From: Enoplolaimus lenunculus | Lineage: Eukaryota > Nematoda > Enoplea > Enoplida > Thoracostomopsidae | DNA length: 64,000 nucleotides | Assembly (NCBI GenBank): GCA_030248215.1 | Contig: JASANG010004103.1 | Coordinates: 344,365-408,364, forward strand | Direction: 5' to 3' | Part shown: in pieces, positions 33,368 to 45,420 of the stretch | Layout of the letters: each line of letters begins with the position of its first letter | Position numbering within the stretch: position 1 is the stretch's first letter | Notes under the pieces: generated by a model | The model's input: the letters and a program-made list of their open reading frames with translations, nothing else | What the model was told of the DNA's origin: nothing | Databases searched by the model: none | Translations under genes and position numbers: made by a program

Positions 33368-33643
33368 GACCCATGTTACTTTTAGGGGCGTCCAGGTTTC
33401 TGGTGGGTCTATAAAAGAGTAGGTTTAGATTCTATATTACTTTTTTTGCTTAGGCTTTTGCTTAGGCTTAGGCTTAGGAAAAGGTTTTTGCAACGTTTAG
33501 GCTTAGGAACAGATTTTTTGCCACGTTTAGGCTTAGGAACAGATTTTTGCAACGTTTAGGTTTAGGCTTGCAGCGCTTAGGCTTAGGTTTAGGCTTAGGA
33601 ATACGCTTAATCTATTGTTACGCTACTTAAAGTAACATTGGCC
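33368..33643. mobile_element. T2 element nested in a T1 element, with target duplication
   Basis: 276 bp with ends GACCCATGTTACTTTTAGGG and TTAAAGTAACATTGGCC. GACAGGGC stands at 33360-33367 and again at 33644-33651, a perfect 8-bp duplication of T1 sequence. The T1 host runs from about 33348 and resumes after 33643. The interior holds four tandem units of about 31-33 bp built on TTAGGC (33470-33600). Confidence 0.85.
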
Positions 33644-33960
33644 GACAGGGCGTTAGCAGTGGCATAAGTATATTCCGAGAGCCTAAGCGTAAGTGTAAGC
33701 GTAAGAATGAGCTTACACCTAAGCCTAAGCCTAATCATAAGAGACTAAGCAAAACAACAGTCAAAATTGGGGAACTATATATTTTCACAGGAAAACGGGA
33801 ATAATAAGTTTTTGTTGGAATTGATTTGTCTGGGGGCTGCCGCTCCCTTGCACCCCACACTTGGAAGGACCCTAAGCAAGATGGGAGGCAGTCGCTCTCG
33901 GAGCCCTTGGCATAAAATGATCTTGCCTACCAAACCACAAATAATAATAATAATAATAAC

Positions 33961-34399
33961 CAGGGTGCAACCGGAATTCTAGTTCCGGTAGGGAAATCCG
34001 GTATTTTTCATTAACCGCTTCCGGTAAGAAATCCGGTATTTTTTCACCGGAATTTTCCGGTATTTTCGGTATTGAAAAATTTTTCTCATTCGAAAATTTA
34101 AGAAAAATTGGCATATTATTCCAACTTGTTTTTCTAAAATTGACCGAGCGTGCATTGCCAAAATTTTTAATTGGTGCCATACTCCGTATTTTTATCATAT
34201 GTTTCCACCTACTGTATTTGTTTCATGATTTTGGCATGCTAAATGGTGTTTTTACAACATTAAAAGCGATAAAATAGCTGCTCTTAAAATGAATTTTTCG
34301 GTAACAAATATTTTTGTTTTCCGGTTTTGGCTCCGGTTCCGGTATTTTTTAACTTTCCGGTTCCGGTTCCGGTATTTTATAATTCCAGTTGCACCCTGA
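33961..34399. mobile_element. CCGGTT-end nonautonomous element
   Basis: About 440 bp starting CAGGGTGCAACCGGAA and ending TTCCAGTTGCACCCTG. The interior repeats CCGGTATTTT and CCGGTTCCGG motifs. Same family as 59513-59926 and 20021-20420. It is followed at once by an ACA/CAA microsatellite. Confidence 0.75.
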
Positions 34400-34427
34400 C
34401 AACAACAACAACAACAACAGCAACATC

Positions 34428-34468
<41 letters not shown>

Positions 34469-34470
34469 GT
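34400..34470. repeat. ACA microsatellite
   Basis: About 70 nt of ACA/CAA triplets directly after the element at 33961-34399. Confidence 0.9.
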
Positions 34471-34814
34471 TTAGTAATTTTCGCGTATGCACAAATAGGG
34501 GTAGCAAATACTGCTCTCCGGCACTACTGCTGTCCCGCGGGGAAACGGGATGCTCCTGAAAGTGACATGGGCCAGCCAAATTAACAAATAACTTACAACA
34601 CTTCTGATGTTCTTCTTCTTCTTTTAGTCTTTGATTTCGTCTACCAGCAGACACTGCAATACCCATATTTGATGCGAGCCTAAGTAATATATTACGTTAA
34701 GACATTACACCTTTTACAATAGGTAACCTCTGTAAAAAATTAAGCAAAAAATATAAGTTTGTTCTTATAAATAGCAATAACACCAATCAACAGTTAAAAC
34801 TTGCATCTGTTCTA

Positions 34815-35155
34815 AAACTACGCTGTAACCGCATAAATATCCGTTTCGGTAAAAATCAATGTCCGTGTCTGTTATAGAAAAATACCGGAAAATGCGTTAT
34901 TTTTTACGCAAATAACGTAAATATCACGTAATTTTTCATTATATATTATGCTGCAATTGTTTGAAATAAACAAAACTTGCGGAATTCATCCAAAATCTTA
35001 AAAAATTTCGGTGCATCGCTATTTTTTGTCTAAGAAAAACCGGTAAATATTTGCACGCTGCAATTTTGTTGAAAGAAAATTAAAACATTTTTGAAACTTT
35101 TATACTTCAATGTCCGTTTCCGTAATTTTTATTGTCCGTGTTACATCTGGTCCTA
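34815..35155. mobile_element. Degenerate GGTTACATCCTGG-type element, reverse
   Basis: Reads AACCGCATAAATATCCGTTT and AAAAATCAATGTCCGTGTCT, then GTCCGTGTTACATCTGG, the reverse of motifs in the copies at 35980 and 47045. Confidence 0.5.
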
Positions 35156-35488
35156 AAGCATGAAGGGTTGAATTTATCATTTCTTTTCGAAGAGTGCGCT
35201 CGGATCAGAAGTTAAAATTTTAAATGTTTAAAGTCCAATATATATAATATATATGTATATATATTATATATACGTGTACTAATTACACTGAAAATGGCAT
35301 TGAAACACTTTTAATTGACCGACACAAACATGGGTCACTCTTCAGATTAGATATATTCTACTTTATTAACGTGCTACATATCTCAGTAAAAAACGTAACT
35401 TCTAAATATCAGTATTTGATTTCTTAAGATGTCTTCAAAAATTTCAAAATGTCTAGCGTTACCCTGATTTGAAACGAATAGCATTTTG

Positions 35489-35642
35489 GGCCAATATAAA
35501 GAACAGAGGCAGAACAGTATTATAAGCATGTTCCTAAGCCTAGGCATAAGCCGAAGCCGAGCAAAAAAATTAGTCTAAAGCTTAAGCGTACTCATTTCTA
35601 GTCCCACAGAAAAGCGTTCCGCCACTGATCTTAACATGGGCC
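35489..35642. mobile_element. T1 element with perfect 8-bp target duplication
   Basis: 154 bp, ends GGCCAATATAAAGAAC and TGATCTTAACATGGGCC. Flanked by GCATTTTG at 35481-35488 and 35643-35650. The core holds degenerate TTAGGC units, and the right end carries the family block GTCCCACAGAAAAGCGTTCC. Confidence 0.86.
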
Positions 35643-35979
35643 GCATTTTGTTGATTATATAAAGTTGTGTTTCCAATCGCCAAAATAGATGCTACAAACA
35701 TTTGAGAATACGGAAAGAGTTTAACCTACGATACTGTATACCCACAACTAACCATGCATTGCTAATTTTTAATGCAAAGTTTTCAGCCTATAAAGCGTTG
35801 TCATGGGTTAACGAATGTAATCTAACAACAACCGACCCTGCTATAAAGCATTTCTGTTAATTGGCAAAGCCATGGACCAATTATCTCCTATGTTGTACCC
35901 CGGTAGTGAGCCATTAATATTATAATGCAATCAGGCACATTTGATTTGAAACTTTGGTTTGGAACCAGAGTGTAATCAG

Positions 35980-36490
35980 ATAGTAAAAAATAACAAAAAC
36001 ACAAAACGGATATTGAAGTATAAAAGTTTTAAAGATGTTCTATTGTTCTGCAAGTACAATTGAGGCGTGCAAATATTCACCGGGCTTTCTACAATTTTTA
36101 AGAAAAATAGAGGATGCATCGAAATATTTATGATTTTGAATCAATTTTGTAATTTTTATTTCCTTTCAAACTATTCCAACATATCATATTTGTAATGAAA
36201 ATTTGCTAGTTTTATATATACTGTAGTGACCCGAATAAGAGGGGGTAATAAGAGAGGGTCCCTATTTTGAGTCCCAATAGCATAAATGACTCCAGGTCCA
36301 AATAAAGTTGAGTTCGAAACTTTAAAGCGTACTTAAGTTTTGAAAGTACATTCCTAAGTATAACCTTGCATTACTGCTCAAGCTATTGACACGACAAATA
36401 AACGTTTAATTCAACGGCAAAACGGAAACGGACACCGATTTTTACCGAAAACAGAAACGGAAACGAACATGCGGTTACATCCTGGTTGGA
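35980..36490. mobile_element. GGTTACATCCTGG-end element interrupted by a CCGAATAAG-end fragment
   Basis: Left part AACCAGAGTGTAATCAGATA to ATTTGCTAG; right part GGAAACGGACACCGATTTTT to GCGGTTACATCCTGG. Between them, at 36222-36420, lies a reverse fragment of the CCGAATAAG-end family. The same element, uninterrupted, is at 47045-47430. Confidence 0.66.
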
Positions 36491-36651
36491 ACCAACACAT
36501 CGTTCGGTGATTACTTTTTGTAATCAGAGGCGTAGCTAAAATTTCATTTCGGAAGTGTAGGTATAACCTCAATAAACGACAAAATTTGACGCGAGCGTAG
36601 CGAACGAGAAATTTTTAATTGCAAATTTATACCGAAGCACACCATTGCTGT

Positions 36652-37308
36652 AATGACCCGAATAAGGGTGGCAAGGACTGATATGGTACCTTCTTTGTTG
36701 TTCGATTACGGACTGTTAATATTTATTTTTCACTCTTTCTCACATGAATATTTTCTATTTCCACTGAGATATACTTTTATGCTAGGATTCGAACTCCAGT
36801 GACTGGAGTGGGAGGCGTGTACCATCACCGCTCAGCTATAGGAGCTTGACACTCGTGCCCGAGGGGGCTCTCACGTCTTGTGGTGATTTAGTATATACTA
36901 TGTATACGTGTTGCAATTGTTAAACGCGGTGCGATGTATAATATTTAACGTATATACACTGCGCTGTGTTGCCTATAGGCAACTCAATGTGAGAAGGGGT
37001 TAATTCACCCCATGCTGTTTTTATATTCTTTCTTTTGAGTAGATCTGACATTCTCCGAAGCAGTTTTGTTGATTGCCATTTCCGTTAATTTTTTGTGGAT
37101 TAATAACGTTTATGCGGGTTGTCTGAGTGTCACTTATGTGAGCCACAATCCTTCTGCATTGCTCTATTTTATAGACTCTAATTAAGATTAATAGACTTAC
37201 CACTAACGTACTCTAATTACGTATACAGGCACCTATTGATTGGAATCCAAAATGGGTACTCATCCGTCATATAACACCCGTCTTGTTCGGATCACTACAG
37301 TACACCTG
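36652..37308. mobile_element. CCGAATAAG-end element interrupted by a tRNA-like element
   Basis: Left end CTGTAATGACCCGAATAAGG, right end CTTGTTCGGATCACTACAGTA. The tRNA-like copy at 36730-37004 sits inside it. Confidence 0.68.
36730..37004 (-). mobile_element. tRNA-like element, copy 4, nested in another element
   Basis: 275 bp from CACTCTTTCTCACATGAATA to CAATGTGAGAAGGGGTTAA on the plus strand. Minus-strand tRNA-like boxes are intact. It interrupts a CCGAATAAG-end element (36652-37308). Confidence 0.78.
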
Positions 37309-38056
37309 TATCTGTTGCAAGTCCCACGAGAAATGATTTAGACAATACAGGAATGCCCTCATTTTTAACAACTACGTATATGCGAGCCTCAGCGGTCAAA
37401 AATTTATCGATCCACCAATGATGCCACTATGGGGTTCGAATACAATTGTTGCAATTGTACTCTAAAACATAAAACAACATAAACACTGAGGTTTGTTATT
37501 TAGATAACCAGGGCCAAATTAACTTATTTCTATGTTATTTACACAGGCGCGCCCTAGTCGTTAGGTACCTTGTCAGCATCATAAATCGTGTGAAATGAAT
37601 ACAGGCAGTGAGTTGAAAATATAGCGATTAAATTAGTTGCTACTAACTACATCGAGCTTAAGCGAATATATATATATAAATATATATAATATATATTGTC
37701 TAAAAAAGGCCTATGAACAAAACACTAGCGCTATATACCGTAACCGTACTGAGGCCTTTGTTTTTCAGGAGGGACTAGAAGTCATTCACCCAGTTGGGTG
37801 CCGATGAGCCGATAGGTAATGGAATGTAGCTAGTGTATTTGTGTGGTTTTCAGTACAATTTTCAAATAAAGTACGTACGTGTCTTGTCTAAAGTAAAAAT
37901 GTCTAAAAATAGAAAATTTGAAGCAGATTATTAACAATTTTAGTTAACTGGACTTTACTTGCAACAAATCAGGCCAATAAATCTGGCCGCGCCCATTTCG
38001 CACGAGAAATTTACTGCTGCGTAGTAGATATTGGATCAAATTTTGGTTGCGCCATG

Positions 38057-38293
38057 TTTGGCCCATGTATAGAACAGGGCCGGAACAGTCGTATAAGCAT
38101 ATTCCTAAGCCTAAGCCTAAACCTAAGCTTAAGCGCAATGAAACTATTCCTAAGCCTAAGCCTAAACGCAATGATGAAACTATTCCTAAGCCTAAGTCTA
38201 AGCCTAAGCCTAAGCAAAAAATTTAGTCTAAAGCTTAAACTGACTCTATCACAGCCCTCCGGAAAACTATCCGGTAGTTTCCATACATGGGCA
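38057..38293. mobile_element. T1 element with enlarged TTAGGC core
   Basis: Starts GGCCCATGTATAGAACAGGG and ends TTCCATACATGGGC. The core holds many CCTAAG units with the motif AATGAAACTATTCCTAAG repeated. Confidence 0.75.
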
Positions 38294-38619
38294 AAATGTT
38301 TTGTCAATGTCCGGTTTTTTCGTTAGTGCATAAAATACGAAAGTGTCAAATTTTTTCGAGGAGTTTTGCAATTAAACCCTCATACCTTGCAATCAGTGGA
38401 TATCATTGCTAACATCTCTTGTGGTTCGTGTAATTATAGAAACCAGGAGGAAGTACACAAAGTGTGCTTTAAAGACTATTGAAAATTTTTGCATTTAAAA
38501 GAAATGCGTTATTAGCTGCATTGAAACGAAGGGTTAAAGCAATAAACCAAATTAATATTTAATGTACCAGAAGCCACTTTTATTATATATGAGCAGATTC
38601 GATACTTCATAAAAGGCCG

Positions 38620-38815
38620 ATGTCAATGTATATAACAAGGCCGTTACAGTTGTAAGCATATATTCCTAAACCTAAGCCTAAGCGTAACAATGAGCTTATA
38701 CCTAAGCCTAAGCCTGAGCCTAAGCCTAAGCCTAAGCAAATAATTATTCTAAAGCTACACTTATTGCCGTCCCGCAGAGAAACATTCCACTGCTGATCTT
38801 TACATAGGTCCTTCA
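38620..38815. mobile_element. T1 element
   Basis: Starts GTCAATGTATATAACAAGGC and ends CACTGCTGATCTTTACATAGG. TTAGGC units fill 38660-38740. Confidence 0.7.
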
Positions 38816-39037
38816 TATTAATTGCCGAATGAGAAATATGAAAAAAACTGCAAAAATCTGTAAAAATTAATAAATTTTCTACCACAAAATTGTGAAACAA
38901 ATAATAAATGTTTAAAAAGATGAAGAAATCTGGTGCTTTTCTTGTAATGTTGTAATTTTGTTATTTTGTATTTTTGAATCTTATTTTGTTTATATAATTT
39001 TTGTTAAATTTTGTGACTGAAAACTTTATACAGGTTT

Positions 39038-39241
39038 GGTCAATGTAAACAACACGGGCGGAACAGCATTAATAAGCTGATTCCTAAGCTTAAGCCTAAG
39101 CCTAAGTCTAAGCGTAAGAATGAGGTTATTCCTAAGCCTAAGCCTAAGCCTCAGCCTAAGCCAAGCAAAGAAATTAAAGTTTAAGTTTATTATATTTTAG
39201 TCCCACAGAAAAACGTTCCGCCGCTGATCTTTACGTGGACC
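39038..39241. mobile_element. T1 element: hAT-like nonautonomous element with TTAGGC core
   Basis: 204 bp with ends GGTCAATGTAAACAAC and GATCTTTACGTGGACC. It is flanked on both sides by ACAGGTTT, a perfect 8-bp target duplication. The middle is blocks of CCTAAG (TTAGGC on the other strand) separated by CGTAAGAATGAG. Confidence 0.85.
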
Positions 39242-39485
39242 ACAGGTTTTGTAACTGTTTTCGGTTTGTGATATTTAATGATGCGATTGTGTGAATTTCT
39301 CGCGATTATACGAAGTTTTGTAGTTTTCTGACCGTTGACTGGACCGATTTTCATAATCTGTACATTTTGTTTCATTAAGTTTAAGCAATATTTTTATTTT
39401 TGTGAATTTTCGATTTTGTCATTTGGTGATTTCACCAGTTTGTAATAATTTTTTTTTCTATTTTGTAACGTTTTCGTAATTTTGT

Positions 39486-39958
39486 GATACTGTAGTGACT
39501 CGAATAAGAGGTGGGGGCACTTATATTTATTTGGCCTCTCCAGAGGGTACCTCCCCTTGTTATTTGGTTACGGTCTGTTATTTATTTTTAACACACGCTC
39601 CGCCGCACTTTGTTACTGATATATATCTGGTACTGCAATTATCCGTTGAATTTAACGTTTATTTGTCTTGTGTCAATAGCTTTTGCGATAATACAAGGTT
39701 ATACTTATGAATGTACTTTCAAAATTTAAGTACGCTTTAAAGTTTCGAACTCAAACTATTTGGTCCTGGAGTCATTTATGCGCTACAATTAGGGTTAGTT
39801 TTACATTTATGGACTCTAATTAGGGTTTAGGGACTCTATCCGCTTACGGACTCTTATTAGGAATACGGACTCCAATTGATTCGGACTCAAAATGGGGACC
39901 CCCTCTTATTACCCCTTCCCCTCGAATTCGGGTCAATACAGTACTAATGAGGCATTTG
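39486..39958. mobile_element. CCGAATAAG-end nonautonomous element
   Basis: About 470 bp with inverted ends TACTGTAGTGACTCGAATAA and TTCGGGTCAATACAGTA. Next to the ends are AAGAGGTGGGGG and CCCCCTCTTATT. Copies or parts recur at 36222-36420 (reverse) and 36652-37308. Confidence 0.75.
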
Positions 39959-40248
39959 TTTGTAAAATAAGCTTCGTTTCGTGACTGGTTGACTATGCCA
40001 GCTGGTAATTTTGCATTTTATGGATAACTTGACCTTTTGTTTTTGGTTTACTCTAAGCTTTCGTGGTTTTTTAGAATTTCTAAATATTACACTTTTACAA
40101 TTTTATTGATTTTGTATTTGTCGTTGCTCAGAACGTCCACAGCAATTTTGAAACAAGATATCGCACTTCTATTTCAAGAGCAACTCATACTTTAACCTAA
40201 ACGCTTCGCATATATCGAACAACTTAAATCAGGCGTCATTGTAGTTTA

Positions 40249-40423
40249 GGCCCATATAACGATAATAAGCGGAACGTTTTTCTGCGGGACTGCAATAGAG
40301 TAAAGATTAAGCTTTAGGCTAATTTTTTGCTTAGGCTTAGGCTTAAGTATAAGCCCATTCTTAAATAAGGATTCGACTTAGGAAAATATACACCTGTATA
40401 ACGGCCCTTTCAATACATTGGCC
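40249..40423. mobile_element. T1 element with near-perfect 8-bp target duplication
   Basis: 175 bp, ends GGCCCATATAACGA and CAATACATTGGCC. Flanks GTAGTTTA and ATAGTTTA agree at 7 of 8. TTAGGC core. Confidence 0.8.
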
Positions 40424-40789
40424 ATAGTTTATTTTTAGCAATTTATAATTCATATCGCTGCGCTAAAATACCGCAACTCAGCGGAAATAATTTTCATCTT
40501 TCACCGTTTTATGGTAAGTTTTGATTGGTGGAAAATCAAAAAATCCTTCACAACAGCCGAAGTCGCAAGCCTAAAGCCCTTCGCTTGGGCTTAAGCTCAT
40601 TCTTAGGGTAACGCTTTACTCATCTAAGATACACGGACGGTGACGGACCGCGCCGGACGTCATCAAAAGTATGGTGCCATTCTAAGGCTTACAGTTCGAT
40701 TGTTCTGCGAACGTCTTCTATACATGAAACAATTCACTTGTTTATAAGATAAACCATGGTGGTGGTCTACTACCGTTCATAGAGGAAAG

Positions 40790-40974
40790 GGCCATTGTTA
40801 CTTTAAGGGGCATAACAGTAGATTAAGCATGTTTACTAAGCCTAAGCCTAAGCGTTGTAAAAACGTATTCCTAAGCTTAAGCCTAAGCCTAAGCAAAAAA
40901 TGTTATATAGAATCTAGTCCTACACTTTTATAGATTCACCAGAAACCTGGACGCCCCTTAAAGTAACATGGGCC
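40790..40974. mobile_element. T2 element
   Basis: 185 bp, ends GGCCATTGTTACTTTAAGGG and TTAAAGTAACATGGGCC. Flanks GAGGAAAG and GAGGTAAG agree at 7 of 8. TTAGGC core. Confidence 0.82.
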
Positions 40975-41286
40975 GAGGTAAGGGTCCGTTTGAAATGGCA
41001 CTGCATGGTGGTTCTATCAAGTTCCAAACTATAATGATATGCAAATGAGTTAAAAATGATAAACGTTACTGAATGTGAACCATTGGTAATAATTACAGCA
41101 CTTCCGGTTACCCACTTGGACACACAGAAGTCGATGCAAATTTACTTTTACTATATCCGGGAATTTTCAACAAATCCGGAAACAACAGAAAGAGTTAATA
41201 CAGACACGAAATGTTTAAGGACTTAATTATCATACAGAGAGGATTAATGTAACAGTTACGATCGCAAATCACAAGATAGTAACCTA

Positions 41287-41656
41287 CATAGAGTAGACTA
41301 TGAGCAACTTTAGCCGCAAACTGTGTACGCAAAATTAGACTGTGAGCAATTTAGCGCGAACTGTGTACGCAAAATTAGACTATGAGCTATTTAGCGCAAA
41401 CTGTGTACGCAAAATTAGACTGTGAGCAACTTAGCACAAACTATATCCGCGAATATATATATATACAATGCGCAATGTTTTAATTTTCTACTTGTGCACC
41501 AGTACAAAATCTCTACAAGCCGTGAGAGCCTCCTTGGATGTGAGCTTCAAGCTGGTATAGCTGAGTGATGAAGGTAAACGTTGTCAACCCGAGAACGCCT
41601 AGGTCGAAATTATGTTACATAAGAAATGGAAAACATCTGTGAGAAATGGTTAAAAA
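41287..41656 (+). mobile_element. tRNA-like element, copy 5, with a 40-bp unit amplified
   Basis: The 5' part (GACTATGAGCAATTTAGCGC...TACGC) is repeated about four times at 41295-41450, followed by the tRNA-like part (TATAGCTGAGTGATGAAGG; CTAGGTCGAAATTATG) and the end CTGTGAGAAATGGTTAA. Confidence 0.65.
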
Positions 41657-41719
41657 CAACTGCGTTTGTGACAAAAATTCATGCAACGCCAGTAAATGGA
41701 AATAACATATACCATAGTC

Positions 41720-41895
41720 AGACGGCTTTGCGCAATACGCAAAAGTTAGTGAATTCACAAACATCTGTATACTGATTTTCATTTTTTATAGAATAATCAC
41801 GTTTATGTTCTAAAAATTTATTGTAAGCAATGTAATGCTGGAAAGATGTCCAAGATACGTATTGGAAGTGTGGAGCATTCCAGCTTTAATAATAT
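41720..41895. repeat. Dispersed repeat, second copy of the 42280 family
   Basis: GCTTTGCGCAATACGCAAAA, then AATGCTGGAAAGATGTCCAA and GAGCATTCCAGCTTTAATA. Confidence 0.6.
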
Positions 41896-42279
41896 AGAAT
41901 AGATAGATATACCCTTTAGTGGATGGCTATAGCAAAACTTCTAGTGGTCAATGACTTAAAACTAGTGAACGACAATGTAGGAACATACCCAGAACAACAT
42001 CAGAAAGCAGTCCTTACGAAACGTTTCTTTGAATCAAAGTGGAAATATGATTGTTGGCATAATTCAAGGCACAACTTAAAATTTTAGTTGGACTGTGATT
42101 TATTTTCTTATTAAAAAGCGAATAGGCTTAAAGACTCGTTGACGTTCCGTTTTTTTCTGCGTGAGTTTGTTTGAAATCGCTTAGTCGTACAAAGTGGCTT
42201 TGCCGAATACGCAGATACAATTGGCCGCTCGCGAGCCACCGTTTGTTGTTGTTCTTTTGTTCTGAAAGTAAAATTGTGA

Positions 42280-42460
42280 TTAGTCAGCCTTCTTTGCGCA
42301 GTACGCAATAGTTGCGAACCGACAACAATCTGCATGCAAATTTTCTTTCAACACAGAACAATTACATTTCTGTTGTGAACAAATATTGTAGACACAGTAA
42401 TGCTGGAAAGTTGCCCAAAATACATATGTGACGCATTCCAGCTGTATAAGATTAAAAATG
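42280..42460. repeat. Dispersed repeat with TTTGCGCAGTACGC and GGAAAGTTGCCCAAAATAC blocks
   Basis: Recurs at 41720-41895 (same strand), 9435-9610 (reverse) and, as its right end only (CGTATGTGGGGCGTTCCAG or similar), at about 160-205, 2030-2090 and 43690-43740. Nature unknown; probably a nonautonomous transposon. Confidence 0.6.
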
Positions 42461-42804
42461 CTGCATGCCACGGTGGCCGTTTTGTAGAATTGTCGAGAGA
42501 TACAAATTACATGAAAATAAAGTTTTAAAAACACAAATGGAGCCGAATGTGCGAAAGTCAGCTCGAAGCAGTGTACGCAGCAATTGATCGTTGACCAAAA
42601 GATTAAACAAAAAGTAAAATTTCGTAACAAAGCTGAAAATTAACCTGTGGCTATAAAACAATTGCTAATAGTAATTTTTTGTTTTGAACTACAGCATTTG
42701 AACGAGTTTGGCAAATATTACAAAGCGCATTATCAGCTTCAAATAAATATATATAACTTGCATCCCAACATCTTCAGAATTACAGGGTTTTTGAAAAGTT
42801 GTGC

Positions 42805-43073
42805 CAATGTAAATAACAAGGGCGGAACTGTATTATAAGCTTATTTCTAAGCCTAAGCCTAAGTCTAAGCCTAAGCCAAGCAAAAATTTAGTCTAAAGCT
42901 TAAGCTTATTTGGGTCAATGTAAAGAACAAGGGCGGAACAGTGTTATTAGCTTATTCTTAAGCCTATGCCTAAGCCTAGCATAAGCCAAGCAAAAAAATT
43001 GTCTAAAGCTTAAGCTTATTCTATTCGTGTCCCACGGAAAAACGCTCCGCCCCTGATCTTTTCATGGGCCCGT
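42805..43073. mobile_element. Two T1 elements in tandem
   Basis: A truncated copy from about 42805 (CCAATGTAAATAACAAGGGC) breaks off after CTTAAGCTTATTT. A full copy follows at once from about 42909 (GGTCAATGTAAAGAACAAGG) to about 43073 (CCCCTGATCTTTTCATGGGCC). Confidence 0.72.
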
Positions 43074-44013
43074 AATCGCAAGAAAAGACGAGACAATTGG
43101 GCTGTTTACTTTGACGTTTCGCCAGCGTTCGGTTCAACAACGTTGGCGAACCAGCGGATACAACCATATCCATAAATCGAATTAGAAAGTAAATACTTTG
43201 ATACGTTTGTTTATAAATATGACGTTTTACAATATTGACCTATAAATAAGCAACAAACAATTCGGGTTATTTTAGGTCTTAAATTAACCAGTTAACGTGT
43301 TTGCAATATTTGCAACCGACACCAAAATACTTTCTGCAAAACTGCCTGAGCGCAACTTAAAATCTTACAGAATAAGGCATAAATGTAAGGAATTTATCGG
43401 CTACGGACTAACTTGCGTATTCTAGGTCCGCACCTACCCTTACTCTAAGCCTGTTGCCGCTTATATTGTGGACCAAGCACGAGGCATATCACGTGACATT
43501 CATGCGCCCGTTTTCTAGAACATGATTACCTAGGTAACGACAAATGACGGTCTATCCTACAACCCAAATTATTACTGTGAGTTGAATGTGGAATTATTTC
43601 CCACATAAACAAAACCTATACAATATTCTTAGAACTATATTAACAAAATTTATTAATGCATTTAATTTGCATGCGTTTATAAAATTCAGCTGGAACGTTG
43701 CGCAAAATACGTATGTGGGGCGTTTCAGCTTTACTTATACAGATTTGACCCTGTTCACAGATTTGACCAAGAATTAAACAGGATACAACGTTAAAGAATA
43801 ATTTTAACGAGCGGCTTTTAATATGGTGGCCGTTAAGATATTGGATCAGGAATTTCTAGGAGTTTGTGTTTCTTGTATGCTCTGTTTGTTATATAGGAAC
43901 GCAACTATTGTTTGATTTCAAGATGTATAAATCAATCAGTGTACATATACAAAAGCATTTGTAACGATCGAGCCAGCTTTCGAGAAATTTTGTTCTTCTA
44001 TAACCCTCTGAAT

Positions 44014-44015
<2 letters not shown>

Positions 44016-44046
<31 letters not shown>

Positions 44047-44073
44047 TATTATTATTATTATAATAATTATTAG
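44016..44073. repeat. AAT/ATT palindromic microsatellite
   Basis: AAT triplets run into ATT triplets, able to form a hairpin. Confidence 0.88.
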
Positions 44074-44712
44074 TGGCAGCGCTTAAGCCTAAACAGTGTC
44101 CGCATCAGGCAGGGATGGGGGCTCACCCCAAATTCTAGTGTGGGGGCCCCAAACGCGCGTGCAAAGCGAGCGAGAAGCCAAACGCATTTTATAACTTAAG
44201 CGGTTTTTGTTTCAACCGGTTAGGGTGGGAACCCCTTTAGGGTTGGGGTGCCTCCCAAATGGAGGGTATGGGGGGTGGCTGCTCCGGCCCTAAATCTAAA
44301 CAATAAAATAGTCTTAAGTTTAAGCTTACTGTATTGTTGTCGCGCAAAAAACGATACGAAGCTTAAAGTTGCATGAACCGCTACTGTGATTAGCAAATCA
44401 AAACTGATTGGAGTTTATGTACTATTTTCGTAATTTTTTAACATAAGTTTTTGCTCAATACAACAGTCGATTTTCTACTTGGGGGGCATTATACCAGTCG
44501 CAAGCGCAGCCCAGGATGAAAGACGTCCACTCCCTTCCATCGCTCGACCATTTGAGTTTTAATTCTCGAGCCCGATGCGAAAGAGCTCCCATAATTGTGT
44601 AGATTTTGTAGCGCACCTACGCGTAATAGCTATTATACTCCTGTGTGTTTCATGGCTCGTGCATAGTTTGCTTTGTGCAAAAGGCTTAAACGCAGGTAAT
44701 TTAAAAAAGCCG

Positions 44713-44912
44713 TTGCAAATGTATAGAACAGGGTCGAAACAGTAGTATACGCATATTCGTAAGACAAAGCCAAAGCCTAAAGCATAACAATGAAATTATA
44801 CCTAAGCCTAAGCCTAAGTTAAAACTTAAGCAAAAACAAGTTTAAATCTGAGCTTACTCTGTTGCTGTCCCGCAGAAAAACGTAGTACCGCTGAGCTTTA
44901 CATATGCCCGAA
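44713..44912. mobile_element. T1 element (degenerate)
   Basis: Starts CAAATGTATAGAACAGGGTC and ends GCTGAGCTTTACATATGCCC, with TTAGGC units at about 44760-44840. Confidence 0.65.
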
Positions 44913-45270
44913 GCTTAACAATAGACACAAAAAATATATCGCAACTCTTCCGGAAGCTTCGATAGGTTTGTTTGGCCAAACAAGCATGGTAATGCCAGTA
45001 GAACAGTCTCATTACTAAATATACCTGGTTACCCGTGGCTACATCAAGCTAAACTTGCCGCAGATATAAGCTCTTGTAGAAGGGTTTTAAAACACTATGC
45101 ATTGGGTCACGGATTTTTCGACTTATGCTATTCGTACTTTAAGGCATAGCTCAAAATCAAAATTTTAAAATCCGGATTGTAATTCAAATTTTTGTTTAAT
45201 TTCCGCTCATTTTAAACCAACTAATGCCACTAAATTTCCATTATAAAAAAAGTATGCCCTTTGAAATTCT

Positions 45271-45420
45271 GGCCCATGGAAAGATCAGGGACGGAACGTT
45301 TTTCTGTGGGACTAGAATAGAGCAAGTTAAGCTTTAGACTAATTTTTTAAACTTACGCTTAGGCTTAGGCTTAAGAATATGCTTATATAATTGTTCCGCC
45401 ATTGTTTTTTTAAATTGGCC
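45271..45420. mobile_element. T1 element with perfect 8-bp target duplication
   Basis: 150 bp starting GGCCCATGGAAAGATCAGGG and ending AAATTGGCC. Flanked by GAAATTCT at 45263-45270 and 45421-45428. The core contains TTAGGC units. Opposite orientation to the copy at 39038. Confidence 0.86.
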
